A stretch of DNA of 32,364 bases from Chitinophagaceae bacterium (lineage in GTDB: Bacteria > Bacteroidota > Bacteroidia > Chitinophagales > Chitinophagaceae): the NCBI GenBank assembly GCA_013694745.1, contig JACDBU010000166.1, positions 1 to 32,364 on the forward strand. The letters are read 5' to 3'. Below are positions 1 to 8,127 of this stretch, piece by piece. The first letter of the stretch is position 1, and the number at the start of each line of letters is the position of its first letter. Position numbers and translations under genes: made by a program. The notes under the pieces are model-generated. The model did not search any database and was not told the DNA's origin. It saw only the letters and a program-made list of their open reading frames with translations.

Positions 1-114
1 GTTATGAAGATCACTTTAAGTTGTGATCACAGGAGTGTTGATGGAGCTGTGGGAGCCGCATTCCTGCAGACTGTAAAAAAGTTTTTGGAAAACCCGGTCA
101 CGATGCTTGTCTGA
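1..114 (+). CDS. C-terminus of 2-oxoacid dehydrogenase dihydrolipoamide acyltransferase (E2), 5' truncated by window edge
   Basis: Frame 1 reads [37 protein letters not shown], the E2 catalytic-domain signature (SCDHRxVDGAxGAxFL...LENPxxML). Not in the ORF track. Confidence 0.9.
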   Translation, partial: VMKITLSCDHRSVDGAVGAAFLQTVKKFLENPVTMLV

Positions 115-227
115 GTGTGCATTGAAATGCCCGGTCAAATTTTTTCCTGTTAGATGTAAAGCATAATCTTAAATAATTCCTTGATTTCCACCTGGCAGGT
201 AAGAAATAATCTGATCAAAATTTAGCA

Positions 228-1094
228 GTGAATAAAACACTCCGCTCCACGTTACAATTACTAAGGTTTCATTTCTCTTTCTTTTTAATGCCTGTGTACT
301 GGTTTGCCTTAAGCCAGGTAAATAAAATAAATACTTGGGATGCTATCCTGGTCTTTCTTGTGCTTCATGTTCTCGTTTACCCGGCCAGCAACGGTTACAA
401 CAGCTATATGGACAGGGATACCAGCAGTATTGGTGGTTTAAAAAAACCGCTGCAGCCTACCAAACAATTATTTTACACAACGGTGATAATGGATATCGCT
501 GCCGTTACGATTAGTATATGTATGAGCTGGATATTCGCAGTCGGGATCTTTTTATACATACTGGCATCCCGTGCCTATAGTTATAGAAAAATAAGGTTAA
601 AAAAATACTGGTTAATTGGCTACTTGACAGTGGTGATATTCCAGGGAGCAGTAACTTTTTTTTTAGTTTACAATGAAACGGATATTCACCATACATTAAA
701 TGTACCATGGATAGCTACAATTGCTTCCAGTTTGCTTATCGGTGGTTTTTACCCGCTTACGCAAATTTACCAGCACAATGAAGATGTTAAGGATGGTGTG
801 CGAACGATCAGTTATAAATTGGGATATAAAGGCACTTTTATCTTTACTGGCATTATATATGCCTTAGCTTTTTGCATGATCGCCTGGCAATTTTTTTTAA
901 ATCTTGAATGGAATCGCTTTTACATTTTACAAATCTTTATGCTGCCTGTGCTCGTATATTTTTTTATATGGTTCAGCAAAGTATTAAAAGATAAAAATGA
1001 AGCCAATTTTAAAAACACGATGCGAATGAATTTGCTGGCATCAGTTTGCACCAACCTGGGATTTATAACCTTGTTAATATTATATGTAATTTGA
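228..1094 (+). CDS. UbiA-like prenyltransferase family membrane protein
   Basis: GTG start. Multiple TM segments; Asp-rich motifs NSYMDRDTSSIGG and NEDVKDGVRTISYKLG match the two UbiA motifs. Confidence 0.8.
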   Translation: MNKTLRSTLQLLRFHFSFFLMPVYWFALSQVNKINTWDAILVFLVLHVLVYPASNGYNSYMDRDTSSIGGLKKPLQPTKQLFYTTVIMDIAAVTISICMSWIFAVGIFLYILASRAYSYRKIRLKKYWLIGYLTVVIFQGAVTFFLVYNETDIHHTLNVPWIATIASSLLIGGFYPLTQIYQHNEDVKDGVRTISYKLGYKGTFIFTGIIYALAFCMIAWQFFLNLEWNRFYILQIFMLPVLVYFFIWFSKVLKDKNEANFKNTMRMNLLASVCTNLGFITLLILYVI

Positions 1095-2185
1095 GTAAGA
1101 TTGTTTCGATAGCAACCGCAGTACCGCAATACAAACATAAACAGGAAGATATTTTAACCTTCATGCAAAATGTGTATGCAATGAACGAGGTGGATAAAAG
1201 AAAATTAAAATTCCTTTATCATCAAAGTGCCATAGATACACGCTATTCTGTTTTGCCCGATTACGGCCGCTCTGCCAATGACTGGGAGTTTTATCCTGCC
1301 ACAGAAAATCTTGAACCCTTTCCCAACCTTGAACTTAGGATGAAATGGTTTAATGATACAGCACCTGCCCTTTCAGTAAATGCTATTGAAAATTGCATCA
1401 CTGAAAAAATAGATAAAAGTGAAATAACACATCTCATAACGGTTACCTGTACGGGCTTGAGTGCACCTGGCCTTGATCTTCAAATTATGGAAGCGCTGGA
1501 TCTTTCCTCAAATATTTTCAGGACCTCGGTAAATTTTATGGGTTGTTATGCAGCCATTCATGCATTAAAGCTGGCTGATGCATTTGCCCGTGAAAATAAA
1601 GATGCTAAAATTCTAGTAGTATGCACTGAATTATGCACGTTACATTTTCAGCAAAAAAATTCGATGGATAATATTGCATCAAGCCTGCTTTTTGGTGATG
1701 GTTCAGCTGCTGTACTGGTTACACATGATGACAGCCCGTTTGATGGTTTGCACATAAAGAATTTTTATTCCGAAGTTTCTTTTAAAGGGAAAAAAGATAT
1801 GAGTTGGGGATTATCTTCCTCAGGCTTTTTAATGACCTTATCAGGCTATATACCAGATCTTATAGAAGAAGATTTTAACACGTTAACCGAGCATGCATTA
1901 GAAAATGCAAAATTGGAAAAGGAAGATATTTCACATTGGTGCATCCACCCTGGCGGTAAAAAGATATTGACCGCCATTCAAAAAAGTATTGATCTGCCGG
2001 CTGAATCGCTGCAACATTCTTATAATATTTTAAAAGATTATGGCAACATGTCTTCTCCCAGCATCCTCTTTGTTTTAAGAGAGATAAGTGATGAGCTAAA
2101 AAATAAAAAGGCGAAAGCAAATATTTTCGGGGCGGCATTTGGACCGGGCCTCACAATGGAAACTTTCATCTTAACCAATGATTGA
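1091..2185 (+). CDS. Type III polyketide synthase (chalcone/stilbene synthase-like)
   Basis: TVTCTGLSAPGLD, active-site Cys in NFMGCYAAIHAL, His in HWCIHPGG, Asn in DYGNMSSPS, C-terminal FGAAFGPGLTMET. Start placed at TTG 1091, overlapping the upstream TGA, rather than ORF-track ATG 1046, which lies inside the UbiA gene. Confidence 0.9.
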   Translation: MSKIVSIATAVPQYKHKQEDILTFMQNVYAMNEVDKRKLKFLYHQSAIDTRYSVLPDYGRSANDWEFYPATENLEPFPNLELRMKWFNDTAPALSVNAIENCITEKIDKSEITHLITVTCTGLSAPGLDLQIMEALDLSSNIFRTSVNFMGCYAAIHALKLADAFARENKDAKILVVCTELCTLHFQQKNSMDNIASSLLFGDGSAAVLVTHDDSPFDGLHIKNFYSEVSFKGKKDMSWGLSSSGFLMTLSGYIPDLIEEDFNTLTEHALENAKLEKEDISHWCIHPGGKKILTAIQKSIDLPAESLQHSYNILKDYGNMSSPSILFVLREISDELKNKKAKANIFGAAFGPGLTMETFILTND

Positions 2186-2879
2186 TTACTCCAGGCGCTC
2201 ATACAAAAAAGAATTATTAGACAGTGACGATATCCCATTTGCCGACATACAGCAAAACATGGCAGAACTTGATTTCATCAACACCTGCCTGGGTGGCCAT
2301 TCCATAACACTTTCCGGGATAAAAAAATTTTTACAGAACAGGAAATCAATAACCGTATGCGAAATAGGTTGCGGAGGCGGTGACAATCTTAATGCGATCT
2401 ATAAATATTGCAGTAAAAAAATTGATACAAAACTTATCGGCATCGATATAAATGCTGATTGTATTTCCTTTGCCCGCAAAAATACACCCATCGCAAATGA
2501 AAATTTTATTGTTTCTGATTATCGCATGATCGACTTTAAAAAAAACAAGCCCGATGTTATTTTCTCTTCCCTTTTCTGCCATCATTTTAGCGATGAACAG
2601 CTGTTAGAAATGTTGTTGTGGATGCAGGACAATTCCAGGCTTGGTTTTTTTATAAATGATCTGCATCGTCATCCTCTCGCCTTCCGTTTCATAAAATTCA
2701 GCACCCGGCTTTTCTCTAAATCTTATCTTGTAAAAAATGATGCGCCACTTTCAGTTTTGCGGGGATTTAAAAACAAGGAATGGATCAGCCTCCTGCAAAA
2801 AGCTGGCATTAAAAATTATTCAATTGAATGGAAATGGGCATTCCGGTATTTGATCACGGTACTAAATGACAGAGCATAA
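2178..2879 (+). CDS. Class I SAM-dependent methyltransferase
   Basis: CEIGCGGGDNLNAIYKYC motif I and LIGIDINADCISFARKN; overlaps the PKS gene by 8 bp. Confidence 0.85.
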   Translation: MIDYSRRSYKKELLDSDDIPFADIQQNMAELDFINTCLGGHSITLSGIKKFLQNRKSITVCEIGCGGGDNLNAIYKYCSKKIDTKLIGIDINADCISFARKNTPIANENFIVSDYRMIDFKKNKPDVIFSSLFCHHFSDEQLLEMLLWMQDNSRLGFFINDLHRHPLAFRFIKFSTRLFSKSYLVKNDAPLSVLRGFKNKEWISLLQKAGIKNYSIEWKWAFRYLITVLNDRA

Positions 2880-4005
2880 ATTATATGATGCAGTTATTGC
2901 AGGAGGCGGCCTGGCAGGGCTTTCACTGGCTATCCAGCTATCTAAAGCGGGATATTCAGTAGCGCTTTTTGAAAAAGAAAAATACCCGTTTCATAAAGTT
3001 TGTGGAGAATATATTAGTCTTGAAAGCTGGGATTTCATTGAACAGCTGGGCTTGCCTTTGCACAATATGAACCTGCCGGTTATTAAAAATTTAATGGTGT
3101 CGTCACCTAATGGTAATAAGATTGAAAGTGATCTTGGGCTGGGTGGTTTTGGCATAAGCAGGTACCTGCTGGATGATGAACTTTGCAAGATCGCCAGGCT
3201 AAATGGGGCCAATATTTTTGAGCAAACAAAAGTAAATGATATACAATTTGAAAATGAAATTTTTACCATTTCCACTACCGCACTTTCTGTAAAGGCAAAA
3301 GTTGTTGCTGGCACATTTGGCAAGCGGAGTAACCTTGATGTAAAATGGTCCAGGAAATTTTTAAAACAGAAGGCAGCCCGCCTCAACAATTATATAGGCG
3401 TAAAATATCACGTAACAACCAGCTACCCGGCGCAAACAATTGCCTTGCATAATTTTAAAAATGGTTATTGCGGAATTTCAAAGATTGAAGAAAATAAATA
3501 TTGCCTCTGTTATTTAACCACAGCCACTAACCTCAGATCATGCAATAATTCCATTGCTGTTATGGAGAAAAATATTCTGCAGCAAAACCCATTTCTTAAA
3601 CAGATCTTTTCTGAAGCTGCTTTTTTATATAGCTCACCGGTAACCATATCACAAATAAGCTTTGAAAAAAAATCGCAAATAGAAAATCATGTATTGATGA
3701 TAGGCGATGCAGCCGGAATGATAACCCCATTGTGTGGCAATGGAATGAGTATGGCTTTTCATGGTAGTAAATTCGCATTTGAAACCATAGATAGTTTTTT
3801 AAAAAATGCATGCACAAGAGAACAAATGGAAGTTCAGTATTCTTTTAAATGGAACAGGCAGTTTGCAAGACGTTTGCGAAATGGAAGGTTCATACAAAGT
3901 ATGTTTGGAAAAGAATGGGTAACCAATTTTTTTATAAGAACAATCAAACATTTTCCTTATCTCATAAAACATCTTATAAAGTCAACCCACGGGAAACCTT
4001 TTTAA
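2866..4005 (+). CDS. NAD(P)/FAD-dependent oxidoreductase (geranylgeranyl reductase/aromatic hydroxylase-like)
   Basis: N-terminal DAVIAGGGLAGLSLAIQLSKAGYSVALFEK Rossmann motif; VLMIGDAAGMITPLCGNGMSMA second FAD motif; 14-bp overlap with the methyltransferase gene. Confidence 0.88.
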   Translation: MTEHKLYDAVIAGGGLAGLSLAIQLSKAGYSVALFEKEKYPFHKVCGEYISLESWDFIEQLGLPLHNMNLPVIKNLMVSSPNGNKIESDLGLGGFGISRYLLDDELCKIARLNGANIFEQTKVNDIQFENEIFTISTTALSVKAKVVAGTFGKRSNLDVKWSRKFLKQKAARLNNYIGVKYHVTTSYPAQTIALHNFKNGYCGISKIEENKYCLCYLTTATNLRSCNNSIAVMEKNILQQNPFLKQIFSEAAFLYSSPVTISQISFEKKSQIENHVLMIGDAAGMITPLCGNGMSMAFHGSKFAFETIDSFLKNACTREQMEVQYSFKWNRQFARRLRNGRFIQSMFGKEWVTNFFIRTIKHFPYLIKHLIKSTHGKPF

Positions 4006-4022
4006 ACGGTATTTTTGCATTA

Positions 4023-4424
4023 ATGAATGAGCGGCCGGTTATATTATTTGATGGGGTTTGCAATTTGTGCAACAGCGCTGTAAAATTTGTTATCGCCAGG
4101 GATAAAAAAAAATTGTTCAGCTTCGCTTCTTTGCAGTCTGATGAAGGCCAAAAACGCCTGACCGAACACCAGCTTTCATCAATGGATCTGGATTCATTTG
4201 TATTGATCGAAAACGGAAAGGCCTACACAAGATCCGACGGCGCATTGCGCGTAGCGAAGAAATTAAAAGGTGGCTGGCCTTTATTATATGCCTTTATAAT
4301 TGTTCCAAAATTTATCAGGGATGGAATGTATAACTGGATCGCCCGCAACCGTTATAAATGGTTTGGCAAACAGGATGTTTGCATGATACCCACCCCCGAA
4401 TTAAAGGCAAGGTTTTTGAATTAA
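4023..4424 (+). CDS. DCC family (DUF393) thiol-disulfide oxidoreductase-like protein
   Basis: MNERPVILFDGVCNLCNSAVKFVIARD contains the DxxCxxC motif. Start moved to ATG 4023; the ORF-track N-terminus (3849) overlaps the upstream gene. Confidence 0.85.
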   Translation: MNERPVILFDGVCNLCNSAVKFVIARDKKKLFSFASLQSDEGQKRLTEHQLSSMDLDSFVLIENGKAYTRSDGALRVAKKLKGGWPLLYAFIIVPKFIRDGMYNWIARNRYKWFGKQDVCMIPTPELKARFLN

Positions 4425-4431
4425 TGATAAC

Positions 4432-4797
4432 ATGGAAAAGAAAAAAACGGTTGTTTTTGGCGCATCTGTAAATCCTGCCCGTTACAGTTTTTTAGCCGTG
4501 AATAAACTTACCACATTTGGCCATCCTGTTGTGGCTATCGGAAAAAGAAAAGGAGAGATCGCCAAAGTTGAAATTGAAACGGAGGCTAAGCCAATTGAAA
4601 ACGTTGATACAGTAACCCTTTATTTAAATCCTGCTAATCAGAAACAATATTATAATTATATTCTTTCACTCCATCCTAAGCGTATCATATTTAATCCGGG
4701 TGCAGAAAATGATGAACTCATCAAACTCGCTAATAAAGAAGGTATTAAAACAATGGAAGCGTGTACACTCGTATTATTAAGCACCGGCCAGTACTAA
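4432..4797 (+). CDS. CoA-binding domain protein (YccU-like)
   Basis: KTVVFGASVNPARYSFLAVNKL...GHPVVAIGKRKGEI...IIFNPGAENDEL fold pattern. Confidence 0.75.
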   Translation: MEKKKTVVFGASVNPARYSFLAVNKLTTFGHPVVAIGKRKGEIAKVEIETEAKPIENVDTVTLYLNPANQKQYYNYILSLHPKRIIFNPGAENDELIKLANKEGIKTMEACTLVLLSTGQY

Positions 4798-4904
4798 GAG
4801 TACTTTTACGCTTTTTGCACCGAAAACTACTAAGCACATAATTTTTTTTTATTCGGGTCGTTTATAATCTGTCCAGAAATCCGAATAACCAAAAATTCCA
4901 AACT

Positions 4905-5360
4905 ATGAAATTCTTTACAAAAGGATTTGTACTGTTTGCATTGCTTATGTCTTTTTTAAATAGCAAGGCACAAAACCAAACTCCAAAACCGCATCTGTTC
5001 GATGCCTTTGCACCTACTATCAGTTGTGTGCAAACAGAATTAGACAAAATTTTTACAACAGCAGCCGGTAACCCTATCCAGGTAGCATTTACAGGCAACT
5101 TATCTTTTACAGGAACGGTTTTATCTTCCCTGCAACGATACAGCAACCTGCAAAATGTTGTTATTAAATCTTCCCTTTTTGATGGGGCCATTTTTGGCAT
5201 ATCTAAAAGGATCAATGATGATAATTCTATTACTTACGTTGGCAGGATCATTAATGAAAAATATGCTGATGGGTATGAATTGAAAATTGATGGAAACGGA
5301 AAATATTATTTAAATAAAATAAATATGGACGATCTGTTACAGGATCATGAATTGTTTTAA
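4905..5360 (+). CDS. Hypothetical secreted protein
   Basis: Signal peptide MKFFTKGFVLFALLMSFLNSKAQ; overlaps the downstream ORF region; no family recognised. Confidence 0.6.
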   Translation: MKFFTKGFVLFALLMSFLNSKAQNQTPKPHLFDAFAPTISCVQTELDKIFTTAAGNPIQVAFTGNLSFTGTVLSSLQRYSNLQNVVIKSSLFDGAIFGISKRINDDNSITYVGRIINEKYADGYELKIDGNGKYYLNKINMDDLLQDHELF

Positions 5361-5397
5361 CGGCTTTATCCAATATCCAATAAAAAAATCCAATAGT

Positions 5398-6987
5398 ATG
5401 AAAAAATCCTTTACCCTCGTGGTGTTGTGGGTTTTATTTATCTCACTAAACGCCATAGCCTTACCAAAGCTAAGTAGCTTTCCTTCTGCACGTGCTACCA
5501 TATTTCTTGACTTCGATGGGCATCGTGTAGTATCCAGTTCATGGAATGGAGGTGCACCTTTAAACTGTGCGGCTTCAAGTTTTAATGATACACAAATAAC
5601 AGAAGTTTTTAACCGGGTTTCAGAAGATTACCGCCCGTTCAATATTAATATCACAACAGATTCAACCGTGTTTCTGGCTGCGCCATTAACATCAAGGATA
5701 AGAATAGTTGTAACTACCACCAGCGCATGGTATCCTAATGTGGGTGGTATTTCTTATACCGGTTCATTTAAGTGGGGTGATGATACACCAGGTTTTGTTT
5801 TTGTTGATAAGCTGGCTTACAATACAAAATATGTAGGCGAATGCTGCAGCCACGAAGCAGGCCATACCGTTGGACTATCACACCAGGCTAAGTATGATGC
5901 TAACTGCACTTTTATAACTACCTATAACGATGGTTATGGTACAGGAGAAATAGGCTGGGCGCCGATCATGGGGAACAGCTATTATAAAAATTTCTCGGGC
6001 TGGAACAATGGTCCTACACCAAATGGCTGTGCATCAAACCAGGATAATCTTTCTATAATAACAAGTAATAATGGATTTACATACAGGCCCGATGATTATA
6101 GTGATGATCCTAATACTAACCCGGCATTAATTACCATTACAAACCAGGCATTTAATGTTTCCGGGTTGATAACAACTACAACCGATAAAGATGCATTTAA
6201 AATTGTTTTACCTCAAAATGGTACACTTCATTTGAATGCTTCACCATATTCGGTTGGAATAAATGATGATGGGGCAGACCTTGATATAAAGTTAACGTTA
6301 TTGAATGCGGCAAAACAAACGATAAATACTTACAATCCTGCCACACTATTAAGTGCAACCATTGATACCGCATTAACCGCAGGTACATATTATATTGTAC
6401 TTGATGGCACTGGTAATGCCAACATCAGTGATTATGGAAGTTTGGGTTCTTACACGATCAATGGCACATTCGCCAGCGGTATACTTCCTATTAAAGATGT
6501 TGCCTTATCTGGTAAGATCGAAAATGATAAACACAATTTAAGCTGGAATATCATTTCGGATGATCCTATAAAGACTATCGAAATACAATCATCTGCTGAT
6601 GGTACCAATTTTAAAAGTCTTACCAATGTGGCTGCCAGTGCAAAGAATTTCTTATATAATCCATTTACAACAGGAAATGTATTTTATCGCCTGAAAGTAA
6701 CATCGGTAATAGATCAAACAGTTTACTCTAATGTGATCGTTTTAAGATCAGCAGCCTTAGTGGTAAAACCATTTACTGTATCAACACTCGTTCATGATGC
6801 AATAGTGGTAAATGCTTCAGAGGATTACCAGTTCCTTCTTGCTGACATGAGTGGCCGGATCATTATGAAAGGAAATAATAATGCAGGCGTTAACCGTATC
6901 AATATAAATAATGTCCCTAACGGTATGTACCTCATCCAAATGGTTGGAAATACCGCGAAAGCAACAGAAAGAATTGTAAAACAGTAA
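5398..6987 (+). CDS. Secreted metzincin-type zinc metalloprotease with C-terminal T9SS type A sorting domain
   Basis: Signal peptide MKKSFTLVVLWVLFISLNAIA; HEAGHTVGLSH (HExxHxxGxxH); pre-peptidase-like domain (KDAFKIVLPQNGTLHL...GTYYIVLDG); C-terminal LLADMSGRIIMKGNNNAGVNRININNVPNGMYLIQMVGNTAKATERIVKQ. Start moved from 5347 to the ATG before the signal peptide. Confidence 0.8.
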   Translation: MKKSFTLVVLWVLFISLNAIALPKLSSFPSARATIFLDFDGHRVVSSSWNGGAPLNCAASSFNDTQITEVFNRVSEDYRPFNINITTDSTVFLAAPLTSRIRIVVTTTSAWYPNVGGISYTGSFKWGDDTPGFVFVDKLAYNTKYVGECCSHEAGHTVGLSHQAKYDANCTFITTYNDGYGTGEIGWAPIMGNSYYKNFSGWNNGPTPNGCASNQDNLSIITSNNGFTYRPDDYSDDPNTNPALITITNQAFNVSGLITTTTDKDAFKIVLPQNGTLHLNASPYSVGINDDGADLDIKLTLLNAAKQTINTYNPATLLSATIDTALTAGTYYIVLDGTGNANISDYGSLGSYTINGTFASGILPIKDVALSGKIENDKHNLSWNIISDDPIKTIEIQSSADGTNFKSLTNVAASAKNFLYNPFTTGNVFYRLKVTSVIDQTVYSNVIVLRSAALVVKPFTVSTLVHDAIVVNASEDYQFLLADMSGRIIMKGNNNAGVNRININNVPNGMYLIQMVGNTAKATERIVKQ

Positions 6988-7007
6988 GGTAGATTCATGT
7001 GTAAGTA

Positions 7008-7040
7008 AGGGTCAGCGTTAGGGGCTGGCCCTTTTTTTTA
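7008..7040 (+). terminator. Rho-independent terminator downstream of the metalloprotease gene
   Basis: AGGGTCAGC / GCTGGCCCT 9-bp stem (one G-U) with short loop, followed by TTTTTTTA. Confidence 0.8.
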
Positions 7041-7215
7041 TGTATATTATTTTACGTGTATGCGTATACGTTAGTACTATTGTTTAAAGTTTACCTTTCC
7101 TCTGTTTATTGATCAAGGCAACACCTCGAATAAAGAAAGGTTATGGCATTTTTAATTTTTATTAATATACCGGACTGTATTGGGTTTTTCGGTAACTTTA
7201 AAAAACCTTCTTAAT

Positions 7216-7689
7216 ATGCTCTGGAGAAAATTTAACGGTGACCCCATAGAACTACCCATTAAAAATGCGGTGGAAACAGCCATTCAAAAAGAAACAGACG
7301 CAGGTTACAAATTAAAAGTTTGCATTGGTACGGATAGCCAGGTAAAAGGCATTGAAACAGAATTTGCCACTGTTATTGTATTCTTAAGGGAAGGTCGTGG
7401 CGGCTTCATGTTCATACATAACGAAAAAACAAAACTGGTTTACAGCATCAAGGAACGCATGCTGGTAGAAGTTGCCAAAAGCATTGAGATCGCTTATGAA
7501 TTATGTGATCTTTTTACATTGTATGATGTTGACATGGAAGTGCATGCCGACATCAATACCAATCCGCATTTTAAAAGCAATGAAGCCTTGCGGGAAGCAA
7601 TGGGATATATCCTGGGAATGGGTTTTGCATTCAAAGCCAAGCCGGAAGCCTTTGCCAGCAGCAGCTGTGCAAACAAAGTAGTTAACTAA
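7216..7689 (+). CDS. RNase H-like YkuK family (DUF458) protein
   Basis: VCIGTDSQVKG...FATVIVFLREGRGGFMFIH...DMEVHADINTNPHFKSNEAL...MGFAFKAKPEAFASSSCANKVV; start placed at the internal ATG 7216. Confidence 0.75.
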   Translation: MLWRKFNGDPIELPIKNAVETAIQKETDAGYKLKVCIGTDSQVKGIETEFATVIVFLREGRGGFMFIHNEKTKLVYSIKERMLVEVAKSIEIAYELCDLFTLYDVDMEVHADINTNPHFKSNEALREAMGYILGMGFAFKAKPEAFASSSCANKVVN

Positions 7690-7690
7690 C

Positions 7691-8065
7691 TTACTGTTTG
7701 ATTTTCGTTTTTCTTTTCCTCAGCATGCCAAATATCAGCACACCTAAAAAGAATACTCCCAGTGCGAGCCGTATCCACATTGCCCGCTTTTGTTTATCCT
7801 GTTGCTCTTTTTGCATCAACACAAACGCATCGAGGTTGCGATCGTTCCTTTACTGTTCCAGCGAATCCTGCTTTGAATAAGTAGATTTCAGAAAATCAAT
7901 ATTTGTATCCTTCATTAAACTGTCGAGTGCTTTCCTGGAGCTATCCATTTCCTTATGCATTTTTGCTAATTTATCACCCGCATCATCATGCAGTTCCCGG
8001 CTTTTAGTTTACGCCATAGAACAAAATGAAGATAAAATGATGATAAAAGTAAGGGCAGCTTTCAT
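7691..8065 (-). pseudogene. Small signal-peptide/TM protein gene interrupted by two in-frame TAA codons
   Basis: Minus-strand frame from ATG 8065: MKAALTFIIILSSFCSMA*TKSRELHDDAGDKLAKMHKEMDSSRKALDSLMKDTNIDFLKSTYSKQDSLEQ*RNDRNLDAFVLMQKEQQDKQKRAMWIRLALGVFFLGVLIFGMLRKRKTKIKQ* = 125 codons, no frameshift. Stops at 8009-8011 and 7850-7852. Confidence 0.75.
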
Positions 8066-8127
8066 TGTAAAATTTTTGCTAATCTCTTAAAATACTTTCA
8101 AAAAAATATACCCGAAGCACGGTATAA

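Noticed and set aside
92-137. CCCGGTCA 8-bp direct repeat near the start of the window
   Set aside because: Short, one copy is inside the E2 coding end; expected by chance.
1046-1090. 45-nt upstream extension of the PKS ORF starting at ATG 1046
   Set aside because: Lies wholly inside the UbiA C-terminus; the extension (MHQPGIYNLVNIICN) is not PKS-like, while PKS homology starts near LSKIVSIATAVPQY.
2991-3389. 132-aa minus-strand ORF (also 8-140 aa antisense ORFs at 9088-9504, 13011-13415, 17635-18267, 25916-26347 and similar)
   Set aside because: Antisense to confidently assigned genes; low-complexity, Ser/Phe/Leu-rich shadow translations with no family signature.
4851-4886. ATTCGG...CCGAAT inverted repeat upstream of the 151-aa secreted protein
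   Set aside because: 6 bp arms with 24-nt spacer; not distinguishable from background.
7698-7880. 60-aa plus-strand ORF overlapping the interrupted minus-strand gene
   Set aside because: No recognisable motif; the minus-strand frame has a coherent signal peptide, TM segment and basic tail across the same DNA.
7691-8065. Genetic-code reassignment of TAA to Gln as explanation of the two stops
   Set aside because: Many genes in the window end in TAA at sensible C-termini (e.g. 24957-24959, 6985-6987), so code-wide recoding is not credible; local mutation or sequencing error is simpler.
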